A stretch of 11,451 nucleotides of DNA from Campylobacteraceae bacterium (GTDB taxonomy: Bacteria; Campylobacterota; Campylobacteria; Campylobacterales; Sulfurovaceae): positions 1 through 11,451 of the forward strand of contig JALSQB010000114.1 in NCBI GenBank assembly GCA_026985655.1, given 5' to 3'. The number at the start of each line of letters is the position of its first letter. Position 1 is the first letter of the stretch. The position numbers and the translations under genes are program-made. The notes beneath the pieces are model-generated. The model was not told where the DNA came from. It was given only the letters and a program-made list of their open reading frames with translations, and ran no database searches. Of this stretch, positions 1 to 9,366 are shown in pieces.

Positions 1-1872
1 TTTGTGGAGAGTTATGACGCTTTTGAGTTTCATTTGGAGGGGTATTTGAGCTTTTTTGAGCTTAAGCTTATGGAACAAATAGCTGAACATAAACCTTTTA
101 TCATTGAGATGCACAGCTCAAAGTTTAACCTTAAAGTACAAGAGCGTTTTTTACAGATGGGCATAGAGATTGAAAACGATGCCTATGTTCGTTTTGATTT
201 ACAGAGTAAAGAGGTTTTAAGTTCTGTTAAAAATGAGCAGACAATTAAGGCTGAAGTTTTAGCCGTTGAGGAGCGTTTAGCACAAATCCCCCTTTTATTA
301 GAAGCCATACAAAAGATGGTCAATGAGGGTATTTCAGCCGATGAAATCGTGCTGATACTCCCTGATGAAAGCTTTAAAGAGACCTTGCGACTCTATGACA
401 AACATAACAACTTCAACTTTGCGATGGGGTTTGACTATGACAAAACAAAAGCTTACAAACAGTTAGAGAGCATCTACCGACATTGGCAACTCTTTAGCGA
501 TGAATCGCAATTTTTACTGAAAAAATATGATATTAAAATCGAAGAGGTAAATAAGATAAACCTCACCCAAAAATGTAATGTTGAGCAGTTTTTTCAAACC
601 TTAGAAAGCTTTGACTTAGGCAAAAAACGAGCTGAAGTATTAGAAAATATGGCACAGTTTAAAAGCATTTTTTCCGTGGAGCTTATGAGTGTGAAGCAGT
701 GGATGTTTTTATGGTTAAAAAAACTCTCACAACTTAGCCTTGACGATGTGCGTGGAGGAAAGGTGACAGTTATGGGAGCCTTGGAGACCAGAGGGGTAAG
801 CTTTAAAGGGGTCGTTGTGGTAGATTTTAACGATGGCATTGTCCCTAGCATTCCTGCTAAAGATAGTTTTTTGAGTTCATCGCTAAGAGAGTTTGCCAAT
901 TTGCCAACCAAAAATGACCGTGCCTCTTTACAAAAACAGCTCTACAAACGCATCTTAGAACAAGCAGAACAAGTTGTAATTATCTACTCCAAATCTAACA
1001 ATAAAGCCCCAGCTTCTTACCTTTATGAGTTAGGACTTGGACTTGGTAGTGATGTCATAGCCGATATGCGTCTGCTCTACAATGAACCCAATATGATAGT
1101 GCCAGAGTTTGACCCCATCATCAATGGCTTTGATGCTTCTTCCATCACTTGGTCAGCGACAAGGCTTAAAACGTTTTTAACTTGTAAACGAAAATATTAC
1201 TATTATTATATGCTAAATCTCAAAGCCAAAGAGGAAGAGGAGCTTAATGAGGGAGCTTTTTTACATAAACTCTTAGAGCATCTCTTTAAAGAAAAAGCGT
1301 TTTATGAGAGCAAAGAGGAGATGAAAAGCAATATCGACCGACTTTTAGACCAACTCTTAGAGACCTCTAGCCCTAAAATTGCCTACCAAAAGTTACTATG
1401 GAAAGAGAAGCTAAACAAATTCATAGAGGCACAGATTTACCACTTTAAAGCAGGTTGGAGGGTTATGGCACGAGAAGAGCAGATAGTAGGACTCATTGGG
1501 GGCATTAATTTCAAAGGGGTTGTAGATAGAATAGACCAAGACAGCACAGGAACAATGATTTTAGACTATAAAAGTGGTTCAGTAAAAGAGGCGAATAGAA
1601 GTAAAAATTTAGAGAAGCTAACAGATTTTCAGATGAGCATTTATGCTGAACTTTTAACACCTAAGTTTAAAGATTTACAGTTGGCTTTTGTGGAGATATT
1701 TGAGGGAAAGACCACGGAGATTACCCTGTTAGCAGAGAAGACGGAGCTACTCCATGAGATTATTGGTGAGTTAAAAAGCACCACAACGCTAGTGGCTGAA
1801 CGCTGTGAAGATGTGAGTCAATGTCAATATTGTGACTATGTTTTACTTTGTGGGCGTGGGGTTTATTTGTAG
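1..1872 (+). CDS. addB: AddB-like ATP-dependent nuclease subunit, C-terminal part (5' end outside window)
   Basis: C-terminal about 620 residues of an AddB-type protein, the partner of AddA in the helicase-nuclease that resects double-strand breaks for RecA loading. The frame is open through base 1, so the GTG at 4 is probably internal; family members are longer, so some N-terminal sequence lies outside. Numbering from that GTG: residues 259-282 (ETRGVSFKGVVVVDFNDG) resemble a late UvrD-type helicase motif. Residues 383-622 form a PD-(D/E)XK nuclease domain, with G417-x3-H421, catalytic D508 (GVVDRID), D521-Y-K523 (LDYKSG) and Q543-x3-Y547. C394 plus C607-x2-C610-x5-C616 match the four-cysteine iron-sulphur staple of AddB nucleases. 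All key nuclease residues are present, so the gene looks functional. It acts in the cytoplasm and converges on the surface-protein block, with no functional link to it. Annotation pipelines may call it only a PD-(D/E)XK nuclease family protein. Confidence 0.85.
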   Translation, partial: FVESYDAFEFHLEGYLSFFELKLMEQIAEHKPFIIEMHSSKFNLKVQERFLQMGIEIENDAYVRFDLQSKEVLSSVKNEQTIKAEVLAVEERLAQIPLLLEAIQKMVNEGISADEIVLILPDESFKETLRLYDKHNNFNFAMGFDYDKTKAYKQLESIYRHWQLFSDESQFLLKKYDIKIEEVNKINLTQKCNVEQFFQTLESFDLGKKRAEVLENMAQFKSIFSVELMSVKQWMFLWLKKLSQLSLDDVRGGKVTVMGALETRGVSFKGVVVVDFNDGIVPSIPAKDSFLSSSLREFANLPTKNDRASLQKQLYKRILEQAEQVVIIYSKSNNKAPASYLYELGLGLGSDVIADMRLLYNEPNMIVPEFDPIINGFDASSITWSATRLKTFLTCKRKYYYYYMLNLKAKEEEELNEGAFLHKLLEHLFKEKAFYESKEEMKSNIDRLLDQLLETSSPKIAYQKLLWKEKLNKFIEAQIYHFKAGWRVMAREEQIVGLIGGINFKGVVDRIDQDSTGTMILDYKSGSVKEANRSKNLEKLTDFQMSIYAELLTPKFKDLQLAFVEIFEGKTTEITLLAEKTELLHEIIGELKSTTTLVAERCEDVSQCQYCDYVLLCGRGVYL

Positions 1873-1902
1873 AGATACTATCCCTATTTTTTATTTGACT
1901 GA

Positions 1903-3915
1903 CTATCTAACGCCCATATAGACTTCGAGTGTGGCTGATGGATGATTAATCCCGTCACTGGCATTAAATACACCATCTAATGCAAACTTTATGGTGGTAA
2001 CACTGCTATCCAAACCTAATGCATCAGCTGTTGGGACATAATTAAATGTTACTCCTCCATTATTTGAGTAGGAGACGACTCCAAGACTCAATCCACTACT
2101 TACCACTCCCTCTACCAAGGCTATCTCTTTACATTGAGCAATGGTAGCCACACAAAGGCTCATATTTGCAGGAATGATGTCTTGTAGAATAACACTATTA
2201 TTATCGGTAACACCCAAGCCCTCATTGCGTAATAAAATATTATATTTTACCGTAGCCAAGGGAATTGCCTTAGGATTGACGGCTAAATTAATAGGGTCAT
2301 AAACGGTTACAGAGTTTTTTTCTAATTTTATATTGGGTAGCAATTTATTGGTATTGGTTTCTCCTAAAGAGTTAATCATATTGGCATTGTTGTTACTGTC
2401 AATCGTTGCTATATAATTAGCACAATTGGTCGCCTTTTTAGTAGTATCTGTTGTCGCTGTAATCTCCCAACAAACAGAGGTGTCTCCATCTGTTGCATTG
2501 GGGGTTAAAGAGATAGATGTTCCTTTAGCTGAATCAGCTAAACGGCTTATTTCACTACCATTCCAAGAAATACTTACACCCTTTTGACTAATAGGTGCTA
2601 CATCACCAGAACCGATGGTATCATAAGCAACATAGTCAAAAGGAATGGCACTAATCCCCACACCATCAACTACCGTTACATCATCATTGACAGGTTTTAA
2701 GAGTAAAATTTCATCCCCTGTATTATTGAGTATCTCTGATGAGTTAGCATAAAAATGATGCACATTACCACTCACACTATCAAGCCCACTTCCAATATGT
2801 AAAATGACGTAATCACCTTTTGTTACGCTATGTTTTGGAAAACGATAATGGTGACTTGACCCATCTTGGTCAGTAAACAGATAGTTTTTTAAATCACCCG
2901 ATTTTGTTACATAAAATTCAATAAACTCTTCATTGGCACTGCCATTAGTTACTTGCTGATAAAGAATTTCATTTATCTTCATTTCAGCCGAAACAATGGG
3001 GTCATTTAACATCACCCAATAAGCTACATCCTCTCCAATATGGGTTCTTGTTGTATCTCCTGCTACGGTCTCTTCATCTATTGCTAAATCTAAACGCGTA
3101 CCAAAGGGGCTAAGCCCATACAAAACAGCCCAACCACCCTGTCCACCATTCTCTGCTTCTTTCGTCACAATACCCTCTGTATAGGCTTTATCTAAGCTAA
3201 ATGTATAAGAAGGCGTATCCCCTACGCCTTTAATACCAGTACCATAATCAATCGCCATTGAAAAATCTTTCAACTCATAAACCCCTGCTTCAGCTACAAT
3301 ATAACCCAAAGTTTCATTGGCTCTCTCTTCTGCAATTTGACCAACATGTTTTCCCACACAGATGCCATCTGCCATACCACTTTGAAAAGGTCTATTTTTA
3401 CGACTATCACAATCAAATGACCAAAAGGTGGAGAATCTATTGTCATTGTAACTCATCACTTGCCCTAACACAGCTGGTTTAGTATAACTGTTTATAATTG
3501 CACCACTTACATCTTCAGCTCTTGAAGCACTCCAATTATTAGGAGAAGACAAACCATTAGTTAAATCAGAAACAACCTTATGTGCCTCATATTTGATAGG
3601 AATAGTATAACTTCCCTCATCAGAGATAATACAATAGACATCAGTTGTATATCCAGTATCTACATCATTTGGGCGTTGAATTTTAATATCAACTCCTGTC
3701 GCACTAATATTATTGAGCCTAACCACAGCTTCATTTGAAGCTTGGCTAGGTAGTACATTAGAACAAACGACAATAGCATCGCTATAGGTATTACTAAAAC
3801 TAATATGTCTCCAACCATAGCCCACTCCTGATATTTTTTGATATTCAAGATTATCAGTAATGGCTTGTGAAAAAAGCTCCAAACTGAACAAGAGCATCAT
3901 AATTATTAATCTCAC
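1903..3915 (-). CDS. Secreted multidomain protein: lectin-like N-terminus, lamin-tail-like domain, DUF11-like C-terminus
   Basis: Secreted 670-residue protein of unknown function, probably exposed at the surface. Residues 1-18 are a signal peptide (short basic start, hydrophobic run, FSQA). Residues 30-115 (GYGWRHISFSNTYSDAIVV, then VVRLNNISATGVDIKIQ, then DEGSYTI) resemble H-type-lectin-like beta-sandwiches of bacterial surface proteins. Residues 145-230 (VGKHVGQI, ANETLGYIVAEAGVY) look like a second, related unit. Residues 309-410 (KINEILYQQ, EEFIEFYV, KGDYVILH) match the lamin-tail-domain pattern. Residues 527-670 hold a DUF11-like module with VNPKAIPLATVKYNILLRN. Eight cysteines occur as four close pairs (51/95, 169/186, 482/498, 588/595), which suits disulphides after export. 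The GTG start overlaps the previous stop as GTGA, with AAGG and GAGG 4 and 10 bases upstream. It is last in the operon; its sugar- or surface-binding role is inference. Confidence 0.72.
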   Translation of the reverse strand: MRLIIMMLLFSLELFSQAITDNLEYQKISGVGYGWRHISFSNTYSDAIVVCSNVLPSQASNEAVVRLNNISATGVDIKIQRPNDVDTGYTTDVYCIISDEGSYTIPIKYEAHKVVSDLTNGLSSPNNWSASRAEDVSGAIINSYTKPAVLGQVMSYNDNRFSTFWSFDCDSRKNRPFQSGMADGICVGKHVGQIAEERANETLGYIVAEAGVYELKDFSMAIDYGTGIKGVGDTPSYTFSLDKAYTEGIVTKEAENGGQGGWAVLYGLSPFGTRLDLAIDEETVAGDTTRTHIGEDVAYWVMLNDPIVSAEMKINEILYQQVTNGSANEEFIEFYVTKSGDLKNYLFTDQDGSSHHYRFPKHSVTKGDYVILHIGSGLDSVSGNVHHFYANSSEILNNTGDEILLLKPVNDDVTVVDGVGISAIPFDYVAYDTIGSGDVAPISQKGVSISWNGSEISRLADSAKGTSISLTPNATDGDTSVCWEITATTDTTKKATNCANYIATIDSNNNANMINSLGETNTNKLLPNIKLEKNSVTVYDPINLAVNPKAIPLATVKYNILLRNEGLGVTDNNSVILQDIIPANMSLCVATIAQCKEIALVEGVVSSGLSLGVVSYSNNGGVTFNYVPTADALGLDSSVTTIKFALDGVFNASDGINHPSATLEVYMGVR

Positions 3916-4880
3916 AACACCTTAACCTCAAAATATCCACACTTAACCGTAGGCGCAGCAACACTTCCTCCTGCTACTGTACCAAAATCTAACTTAACAG
4001 GGTTTACCCCATTGGCTGTTCCATTTGCTCCATTGTTACTAGCTGATGCCACCCCTAAACAGTCACAAACACCATCTTGAATTTGTAGGTTTTCAATGCT
4101 TGTTGCATCAAAATCACTGGCTAAAGTATCTGTTACAATGATATTATCAGCAGCTATCGCACCTTCATTTTTCACTTCTACTGCAAAACGAATGGTGGAA
4201 CCTGGAATTCTTTTTGCATTACTCGTACCATTAATTAAATCAGCAATAACACATGAACTTTTAACCAAACTCATTTTGGCAGAAGGCAGAGTATATAAAA
4301 TATCTTTTGAAGCATCAAAAGTGCCTGTGCTATTATAAGAGTGTTGGTCATAATTACTTGTATTCTCTTGTACACCAATCGTGGCAGAACTTCCACTTAC
4401 AGAACTGCTACTATCATAACGAAACCGAATATCACCATTTTCATACAAAACAATTTGAAATGAATAATTTCCACCTGAATAGTAGTGAGGTACTGCATTC
4501 CATGAGATTACAAAGTGCTGATTGCTACCTGTTCCAATGCTACCATAAGTGATGCTTCCTCCATCTCTAGGATTTAAATCATCCCAATAGGGGTATATAC
4601 TTTGTGCTTCATACGTATAAGGTAAGCTTTTATTACTATATGCTCTATTACTAGAAGAGAAGGAAAGCATACCATTAGAGTTTATCCATACATTTGAGTA
4701 AGTACTGCCATTGAAAGGAAATGTAAAACCAAGGTTTACATTTGTTGTACTATCATCTGAAGCATTCCACGAGCCTGAGACACTCTCAAATACTGTTTGA
4801 GGTTCTAAACTTTTGCTTAGATACTGTAACCCTGCAAAACTATAAGTACTCAATAAAATAATTAAAACTATTCTTACCAC
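3912..4880 (-). CDS. Secreted nidogen-like beta-sandwich protein with C-terminal four-cysteine DUF11 module
   Basis: Secreted 322-residue protein. MVRIVLIILLSTYSFAG is a short signal peptide. Residues 30-195 carry the pattern of a beta-sandwich common in secreted bacterial proteins and resembling nidogen (NIDO) domains: GFTFPFNGSTYSNVWINSNG (51-70), YPYWDDLNP (96-104), FVISWNAVPHYYSGG (123-137) and FQIVLYENGDIRFRY (141-155). Residues 203-322 are a DUF11-type module (SCVIADLINGTSNAKRIPG, then VTDTLAS) containing the protein's only four cysteines, C210, C272, C274 and C314; it ends CGYFEVKVL. The 347-residue product of the gene at 9437-10480 carries the same module. The GTG start overlaps the end of the barrel gene by 7 bases, so translation is probably coupled; only a weak GAGA precedes it. 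A matrix or adhesive role is inferred from the domain type, and no ligand can be named. Confidence 0.75.
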   Translation of the reverse strand: MVRIVLIILLSTYSFAGLQYLSKSLEPQTVFESVSGSWNASDDSTTNVNLGFTFPFNGSTYSNVWINSNGMLSFSSSNRAYSNKSLPYTYEAQSIYPYWDDLNPRDGGSITYGSIGTGSNQHFVISWNAVPHYYSGGNYSFQIVLYENGDIRFRYDSSSSVSGSSATIGVQENTSNYDQHSYNSTGTFDASKDILYTLPSAKMSLVKSSCVIADLINGTSNAKRIPGSTIRFAVEVKNEGAIAADNIIVTDTLASDFDATSIENLQIQDGVCDCLGVASASNNGANGTANGVNPVKLDFGTVAGGSVAAPTVKCGYFEVKVL

Positions 4881-7800
4881 GACATCAATCTCACTGTATC
4901 TTTCAAACTCTCTTGGTCAAACTTCATGTTAAATCTAAAGTAAGCCCCTTCCATTCGGTAGGTTTGTAAAGCGAAATCTATGTCTTCAAAACCTTGCCAG
5001 TTGTACCCTAATGTGAGTACCATATTGTCAAATAAGTTATGACCAGAGTAAAGACCTAAACCATAGTCCATATTGTTCGCACTTTGTGCGTAAAGTAGTG
5101 AGCCTTGCACTCCAAGTTCCCACGTAGGCGTAATGTCATAATGGGTATCAACGCCAAAAAGTTGGGTTACGCCTTTTTTCTCAAAGGCATCAATGCTATC
5201 GACCACATATTTAAATCCATATTGTAATGCGAGTTCACTTTTTGCTGTTGGCTGGAGATTAACATTAAGATTATTGACCATTTTATCAGTTAAAAAGCTC
5301 CCTGTTTCATCTTTTAAATTTGAACGAATAAAATCTAACTTCTCTAACACCATCATGCCATCTTCTTCTGGTCTGTAAGCCATAGAAAAACGCATATTGG
5401 CATCGGAACGTTTTTGTTTATTGTTATCATCTTTATTGAGTGAAGCACTTAAAGCTAATGCCAAATCATCTGAAGTTTGCGTATAAATAGCTGTTGAAAG
5501 ATTCACTTTCTCCTCTTCTTTTGACTTTCTAAACTCTGTATTGAGTGTTGCTGTATAGCTTTTGTTATTATAACTTAAGCCTACTCGATACGCATCAAAA
5601 TCGTTACCATTTAAGCTTGTGGTTAAATTCTCTTCTTGCGTTTTACCTAAAGCTTTCCCTTTTTCATAACCAATATTGACAGAAAGTTTATCATTAACTT
5701 GAAAAGTTTGCATTCCCCCTAAGGTATTGTAGAGATTTTGTTGGTCATTTTTAAATTCGGATACTACGGTGTTTTCAACGCTCATACCACTCCAAGGTCT
5801 TACACGTATTCCCACTCTACCTTGTTCTAAATCTTTACTCCACTCATAAGCAGAAAAGAAGTCCATAGAACCTGTTAAGGCATAATCTAAACCCAGTGTG
5901 GTTTTGCTAGGGAAAAGTTTATTTTCATTTTGCGAAATGGTCTGTTCTCTTAACAATGAAAGGCGTAAGCGTTGGTCAAAAAGAGAGTAAGCTCCCCCTA
6001 AAAGTAGTTGCTGTGCCTCTTGTGCATCGGTGCTTAACTTTGAGTAGCGATACCCAGCAAACGCTGACCATGTTAAATTGTCAAACTCCATTCTAAAGTC
6101 CAACACATCACTGCTGGTCTTTTCTAAAAGGTTTGTGTCACGGTAAAGCTTCGCTTTTTGTTTAAATCGATTGTCAAACTGTTGTGTAACATCTACCCCT
6201 ACTTTACGTGTAGAAGCCAAAGATGCACTTAACTGACCTAAGCCAAAAGCACTCTCTTGTTCACGATAATAAGCTCTAGCATAAAGACCATCTTCCACAT
6301 ATTCAAGCTCGGCTAGTTTAGCCTCACCTTGGGTAGAAACAGCCTCTTGAGTTGTTTTACTTTTCGCATATTCAGCTTTAAATCGTGTCGATTTTCCTAT
6401 GTGTAGCGTCGTATCTGTCCCCATAAGTTGAGAATGCTTTTTCCCAGAATCTTCTGAAATGTATGTTCCCCCTACTTCGACTTTATCATTTAAGCCTTTA
6501 ACGGCTACTCTACCACCATAAGTATAATGCGTTCCCCCATCACCCTCTACCTCATAATCTACCACAATAAAACGTGGGTTAAACTTCTCATCATTACTGT
6601 AAATAGGTTCTTTAAAATAGATTCTTCCTTGTGCATAGTCAATCTCATAATCTCTAAAACGCTGTAAACTTCTTGTCGATACAATATCTTGTAAACGATA
6701 ACGGTCACGTACTTCAATGGTAATTTTTTCTGAGAAATGCACTATTTTTTTAGATTTTAAATAATAGTACCCTGATGTTCCATCACCACGAATTTCATCT
6801 TTCATAAAAAGTTGTTCTGTATGAGACACAAATGCCTTAGCTGAAACATTATCACCATGATACTCTGACTTCACCCCTGTAAAACGACGTGAATAAGCAG
6901 AGAGTTGCGTGTAAGACAAATCGGTACTATAATCACCAAATAAAATATTGAACTGCTCTTTTTCAAGTTTTACATAGAGTTTTTTACGCGATGATGCCTC
7001 TTGATTTTGAATGGAGTTGTCATTGTAAAGCGTATAGTAAGCATTGGGGTCAATCTCATCAAAAAACTCTTTTTTGGAACTATCTTTACCTGTGTCATAC
7101 GCCATAGAGAGCAACCAATCACCCTTAATTCTACCTTTGGCAAAAAAGGAGACTCGCCCCTCTGTAATTACTTTATCTTGGGCATCTATCTGTTTTAAAG
7201 ACTCTTTATTGCCACTAAGCGTGTTGTAGCCTACTGTTCCCTCTGCAAATCCTACCATAATCCACTCACGAAGGGCTGGTTTTAACCATGCTCTAATGAC
7301 CTCATCACGCTCTTGTAGCTGAAAATGTAAAGTCACTTCTCCCGACTGGGTTGTGGGTTGAAGTTTTATGTAAGCAATACCATTTGAATCTATGGTATAG
7401 CGACTCTCTTGTGCCGTACTGGTTAAAGGGTTATTTTGTATTTGGTCTAAAAGATTTTGAGACGCATAAGGTGCTTCAACCGAAAAAGTACCTGTCATAC
7501 CTGCACGCAAAGGCTTTCCTGCATCATCTAAAAATCTAACAGCAATCACAGGTGAGTGTTTTCCATCTGCCAATGTTGTTGAATGCTTTTTCACATACTC
7601 CACTTGCACAGGAGATGAAGAGACATAAACTTTTCTTTTTAATGTTTTAAGCAATTCCCCTTTACTAGAAAAATAGTTTACTTTAATTGTATTTGTACGT
7701 TCAAGTAAATCCACCCCTTTATAAAGGTCAATAACATTTGTAGATTTTTTAGAAGCCACATTTCCCTCATAGTTAAGTTGAGAAACTTTCTCTGCATTCA

Positions 7801-9343
7801 GCCAAATCTCAACACGTTCTGATTTAGGGTGCTTAATGGCAATACGTGTACTAAGCATAGACGGAACATACGCTTTTGGAGGCCAAAGTATGGCTCTTTT
7901 TTCATCACTGTTTAATGCCTTAACACCATAATCTGGCATGCTCTCTACTTCAGTTGCTAAGGCTACTTTATCTAGCTCTTTTTTTACTTCAACTTTTTTA
8001 CTATCTCTTTTTAAACAAAAATCGACACGTTTTAAAGCCCCTTTTCCCAAATTGACCAATTCAGAAAAATTTCTACCTGCTTTTCTAGTACTTTGTTTAC
8101 ACATTCCCATCGCATAACCTTGAGGGAGTAAACCTTTATCTACTTGCACAATATGTCGTCCAGCATTTACCCCTGAAAAGTGGTATTTACCTTGCTTATC
8201 TGTTACAACATACATTCCATTTTCAAGGTAGAGTCTCACTCCTGCTACGCCTAAAGTGCTATTTGTTTCATTATAAATTTGCCCCACAATAATGCCCTTA
8301 CTACGCATTAACTCTTCATTGATTTTGGTAGTTACTGTCGCGACATTTGATTTAAAAACAGTGCTTTTTGTTACCCACGCTTCATTAGAAACTTTGGCAT
8401 TGTGTACCCCAGCTGTTACCGAAGCAATAAAGGTAACTTCAACTTGTGAATTGGCTTCTACACGAGGGAGTTTAAACTTTATTTTTTTCCCATCATCAGA
8501 GCGTATGGCTGTAATTTTTTCTTTTCCATAATGTGCTGTTCCCTCTTCATATTTTAAGCCCAAAGGCAAAGAATCGGTAATTAAAAAGTCAGTAATAGCA
8601 AACTCTTCATCATTATGAACGACCAACCTATACTCTAAAAGTTCTCCAATAGATGCTTCTGTTTTATTGACCTGTTTTTCTATCCAGACATTAAAGTCTT
8701 TTTTCTCCAAAATAATCGCAGCATCGGTTTTAACATCCGTTATGTCATCATATCCCACCACAATATTTTCATTAAGCGTTGTAGAGAGCTGGTTATCATG
8801 TGCTTTACCATGTTGGTCGGTAAGTTTAATATAAGCAACAAAAGTACCTGAATTTGGCGTTGTCTCTTGCAGTTGGAGAGTTTCAACATCACCACTCTCA
8901 TTGGTAACATTTACCTCTATCACTTCACGCACATCACGATTTACATTTTGGTCAGCATCAATAACCGTAACAATAGCAACATCTTTTTGTCGGTAATAGT
9001 CTGTATCTTCTAAATTCAAACTTGAACCATCACCCAACACCTCTCCATTACCCAAAGTAGCCACTTCACCCTCATGCCAAACCCCATTTGCATCCATGTA
9101 AGCACTTGCTCCCAAAACGGCTGTTTGTGTTCCACCCTCAGTGGCATAGACAAATGAGATTTTGGCTTCACTGGCTTCTATGGTATCTTCTACGCTATTG
9201 GACTTTCTTTCCAATGGAGCATCTGAATAGGTATAGTTAATAGAAGCTGTGTTACTAATGGTACTACCCACTTCAAGGGCATATAAAAAAGAAGAAAAAA
9301 GAACGAACATCATGCCTATAATATATTTAATTTTTGTTTTCAT
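4874..9343 (-). CDS. Giant outer-membrane beta-barrel protein with N-terminal Ig-like, DUF11 and SdrD-B-like domains
   Basis: About 1489 residues from the ATG at 9343, or 1494 from the ATG at 9358 (numbering below is for the long form). I prefer 9343: AAAGG lies 7 bases before it, and the signal peptide then starts MKTKIKYIIG and ends FLYA (27). Residues 29-60 hold GSTISNTASINYTY. Residues 125-180 are an Ig-like repeat (TVIDADQNVN, TTPNSGTFVAYI). Residues 227-345 are DUF11 (ASIGELLEYRLVVHND, ITDSLPLGLKY). Residues 355-412 are SdrD-B/carboxypeptidase-regulatory-like (GVRLYLENGMYVVTDKQGKY). Residues 497-690 contain further Ig-like sequence. From about 700 onward, alternating amphipathic strands suggest a large outer-membrane barrel, including RDYEIDYAQGRIYFKEPI (902-919), a recognisable motif of this DUF11-plus-barrel family. 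The likely final strand GAYFRFNMKF (1471-1480) precedes a 14-residue tail ending in Trp. C420 and C448 flank a linker. No TonB box or plug is visible. Anchoring or export of the neighbouring DUF11 proteins is inference. Confidence 0.8.
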   Translation of the reverse strand: MKTKIKYIIGMMFVLFSSFLYALEVGSTISNTASINYTYSDAPLERKSNSVEDTIEASEAKISFVYATEGGTQTAVLGASAYMDANGVWHEGEVATLGNGEVLGDGSSLNLEDTDYYRQKDVAIVTVIDADQNVNRDVREVIEVNVTNESGDVETLQLQETTPNSGTFVAYIKLTDQHGKAHDNQLSTTLNENIVVGYDDITDVKTDAAIILEKKDFNVWIEKQVNKTEASIGELLEYRLVVHNDEEFAITDFLITDSLPLGLKYEEGTAHYGKEKITAIRSDDGKKIKFKLPRVEANSQVEVTFIASVTAGVHNAKVSNEAWVTKSTVFKSNVATVTTKINEELMRSKGIIVGQIYNETNSTLGVAGVRLYLENGMYVVTDKQGKYHFSGVNAGRHIVQVDKGLLPQGYAMGMCKQSTRKAGRNFSELVNLGKGALKRVDFCLKRDSKKVEVKKELDKVALATEVESMPDYGVKALNSDEKRAILWPPKAYVPSMLSTRIAIKHPKSERVEIWLNAEKVSQLNYEGNVASKKSTNVIDLYKGVDLLERTNTIKVNYFSSKGELLKTLKRKVYVSSSPVQVEYVKKHSTTLADGKHSPVIAVRFLDDAGKPLRAGMTGTFSVEAPYASQNLLDQIQNNPLTSTAQESRYTIDSNGIAYIKLQPTTQSGEVTLHFQLQERDEVIRAWLKPALREWIMVGFAEGTVGYNTLSGNKESLKQIDAQDKVITEGRVSFFAKGRIKGDWLLSMAYDTGKDSSKKEFFDEIDPNAYYTLYNDNSIQNQEASSRKKLYVKLEKEQFNILFGDYSTDLSYTQLSAYSRRFTGVKSEYHGDNVSAKAFVSHTEQLFMKDEIRGDGTSGYYYLKSKKIVHFSEKITIEVRDRYRLQDIVSTRSLQRFRDYEIDYAQGRIYFKEPIYSNDEKFNPRFIVVDYEVEGDGGTHYTYGGRVAVKGLNDKVEVGGTYISEDSGKKHSQLMGTDTTLHIGKSTRFKAEYAKSKTTQEAVSTQGEAKLAELEYVEDGLYARAYYREQESAFGLGQLSASLASTRKVGVDVTQQFDNRFKQKAKLYRDTNLLEKTSSDVLDFRMEFDNLTWSAFAGYRYSKLSTDAQEAQQLLLGGAYSLFDQRLRLSLLREQTISQNENKLFPSKTTLGLDYALTGSMDFFSAYEWSKDLEQGRVGIRVRPWSGMSVENTVVSEFKNDQQNLYNTLGGMQTFQVNDKLSVNIGYEKGKALGKTQEENLTTSLNGNDFDAYRVGLSYNNKSYTATLNTEFRKSKEEEKVNLSTAIYTQTSDDLALALSASLNKDDNNKQKRSDANMRFSMAYRPEEDGMMVLEKLDFIRSNLKDETGSFLTDKMVNNLNVNLQPTAKSELALQYGFKYVVDSIDAFEKKGVTQLFGVDTHYDITPTWELGVQGSLLYAQSANNMDYGLGLYSGHNLFDNMVLTLGYNWQGFEDIDFALQTYRMEGAYFRFNMKFDQESLKDTVRLMSW

Positions 9344-9350
9344 TATTTTA

Positions 9351-9355
9351 CCTTT
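9351..9355 (-). promoter_or_regulatory. Shine-Dalgarno AAAGG deciding the start of the barrel gene
   Basis: AAAGG on the minus strand lies 7 bases before the ATG at 9343, an ideal distance. The alternative in-frame ATG at 9358 has only a poor purine stretch before it, and starting there would bury this site inside codons 2-3. This supports the start at 9343. Confidence 0.6.
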
Positions 9356-9366
9356 CATCTTTCATC
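9353..9366 (-). repeat. Tandem 7-bp repeat (GATGAAA x2) at the barrel gene start
   Basis: Two perfect adjacent copies of GATGAAA (minus strand) precede GG of the ribosome-binding site. Each copy contains an ATG. The distal copy opens a five-codon frame (9365-9348, MKDER then TAA) that overlaps the Shine-Dalgarno site; the proximal copy supplies the alternative in-frame start at 9358. The repeat probably arose by slippage. Confidence 0.7.

Noticed and set aside
1..6. GTG at position 4 as the true start of the addB-like gene.
   Set aside because: It lies at the window edge with no upstream context, the frame is open before it, and AddB proteins are longer.
1873..1902. Intrinsic terminator between the convergent genes.
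   Set aside because: There is a T-rich run, but only a five-pair AGATA/TATCT match separated by a long loop; no credible stem.
3912..4280. The shared C-terminal module as a type IX secretion sorting domain.
   Set aside because: Its sequence is DUF11-like rather than a type IX C-terminal domain, and that system belongs to Bacteroidota; no type IX component is visible here.
4874..7280. The barrel as a TonB-dependent receptor.
   Set aside because: No TonB box or plug-like domain precedes the barrel; instead there are Ig, DUF11 and SdrD-B-like domains and the EIDYAQGRIYFKEPI motif of a different barrel family.
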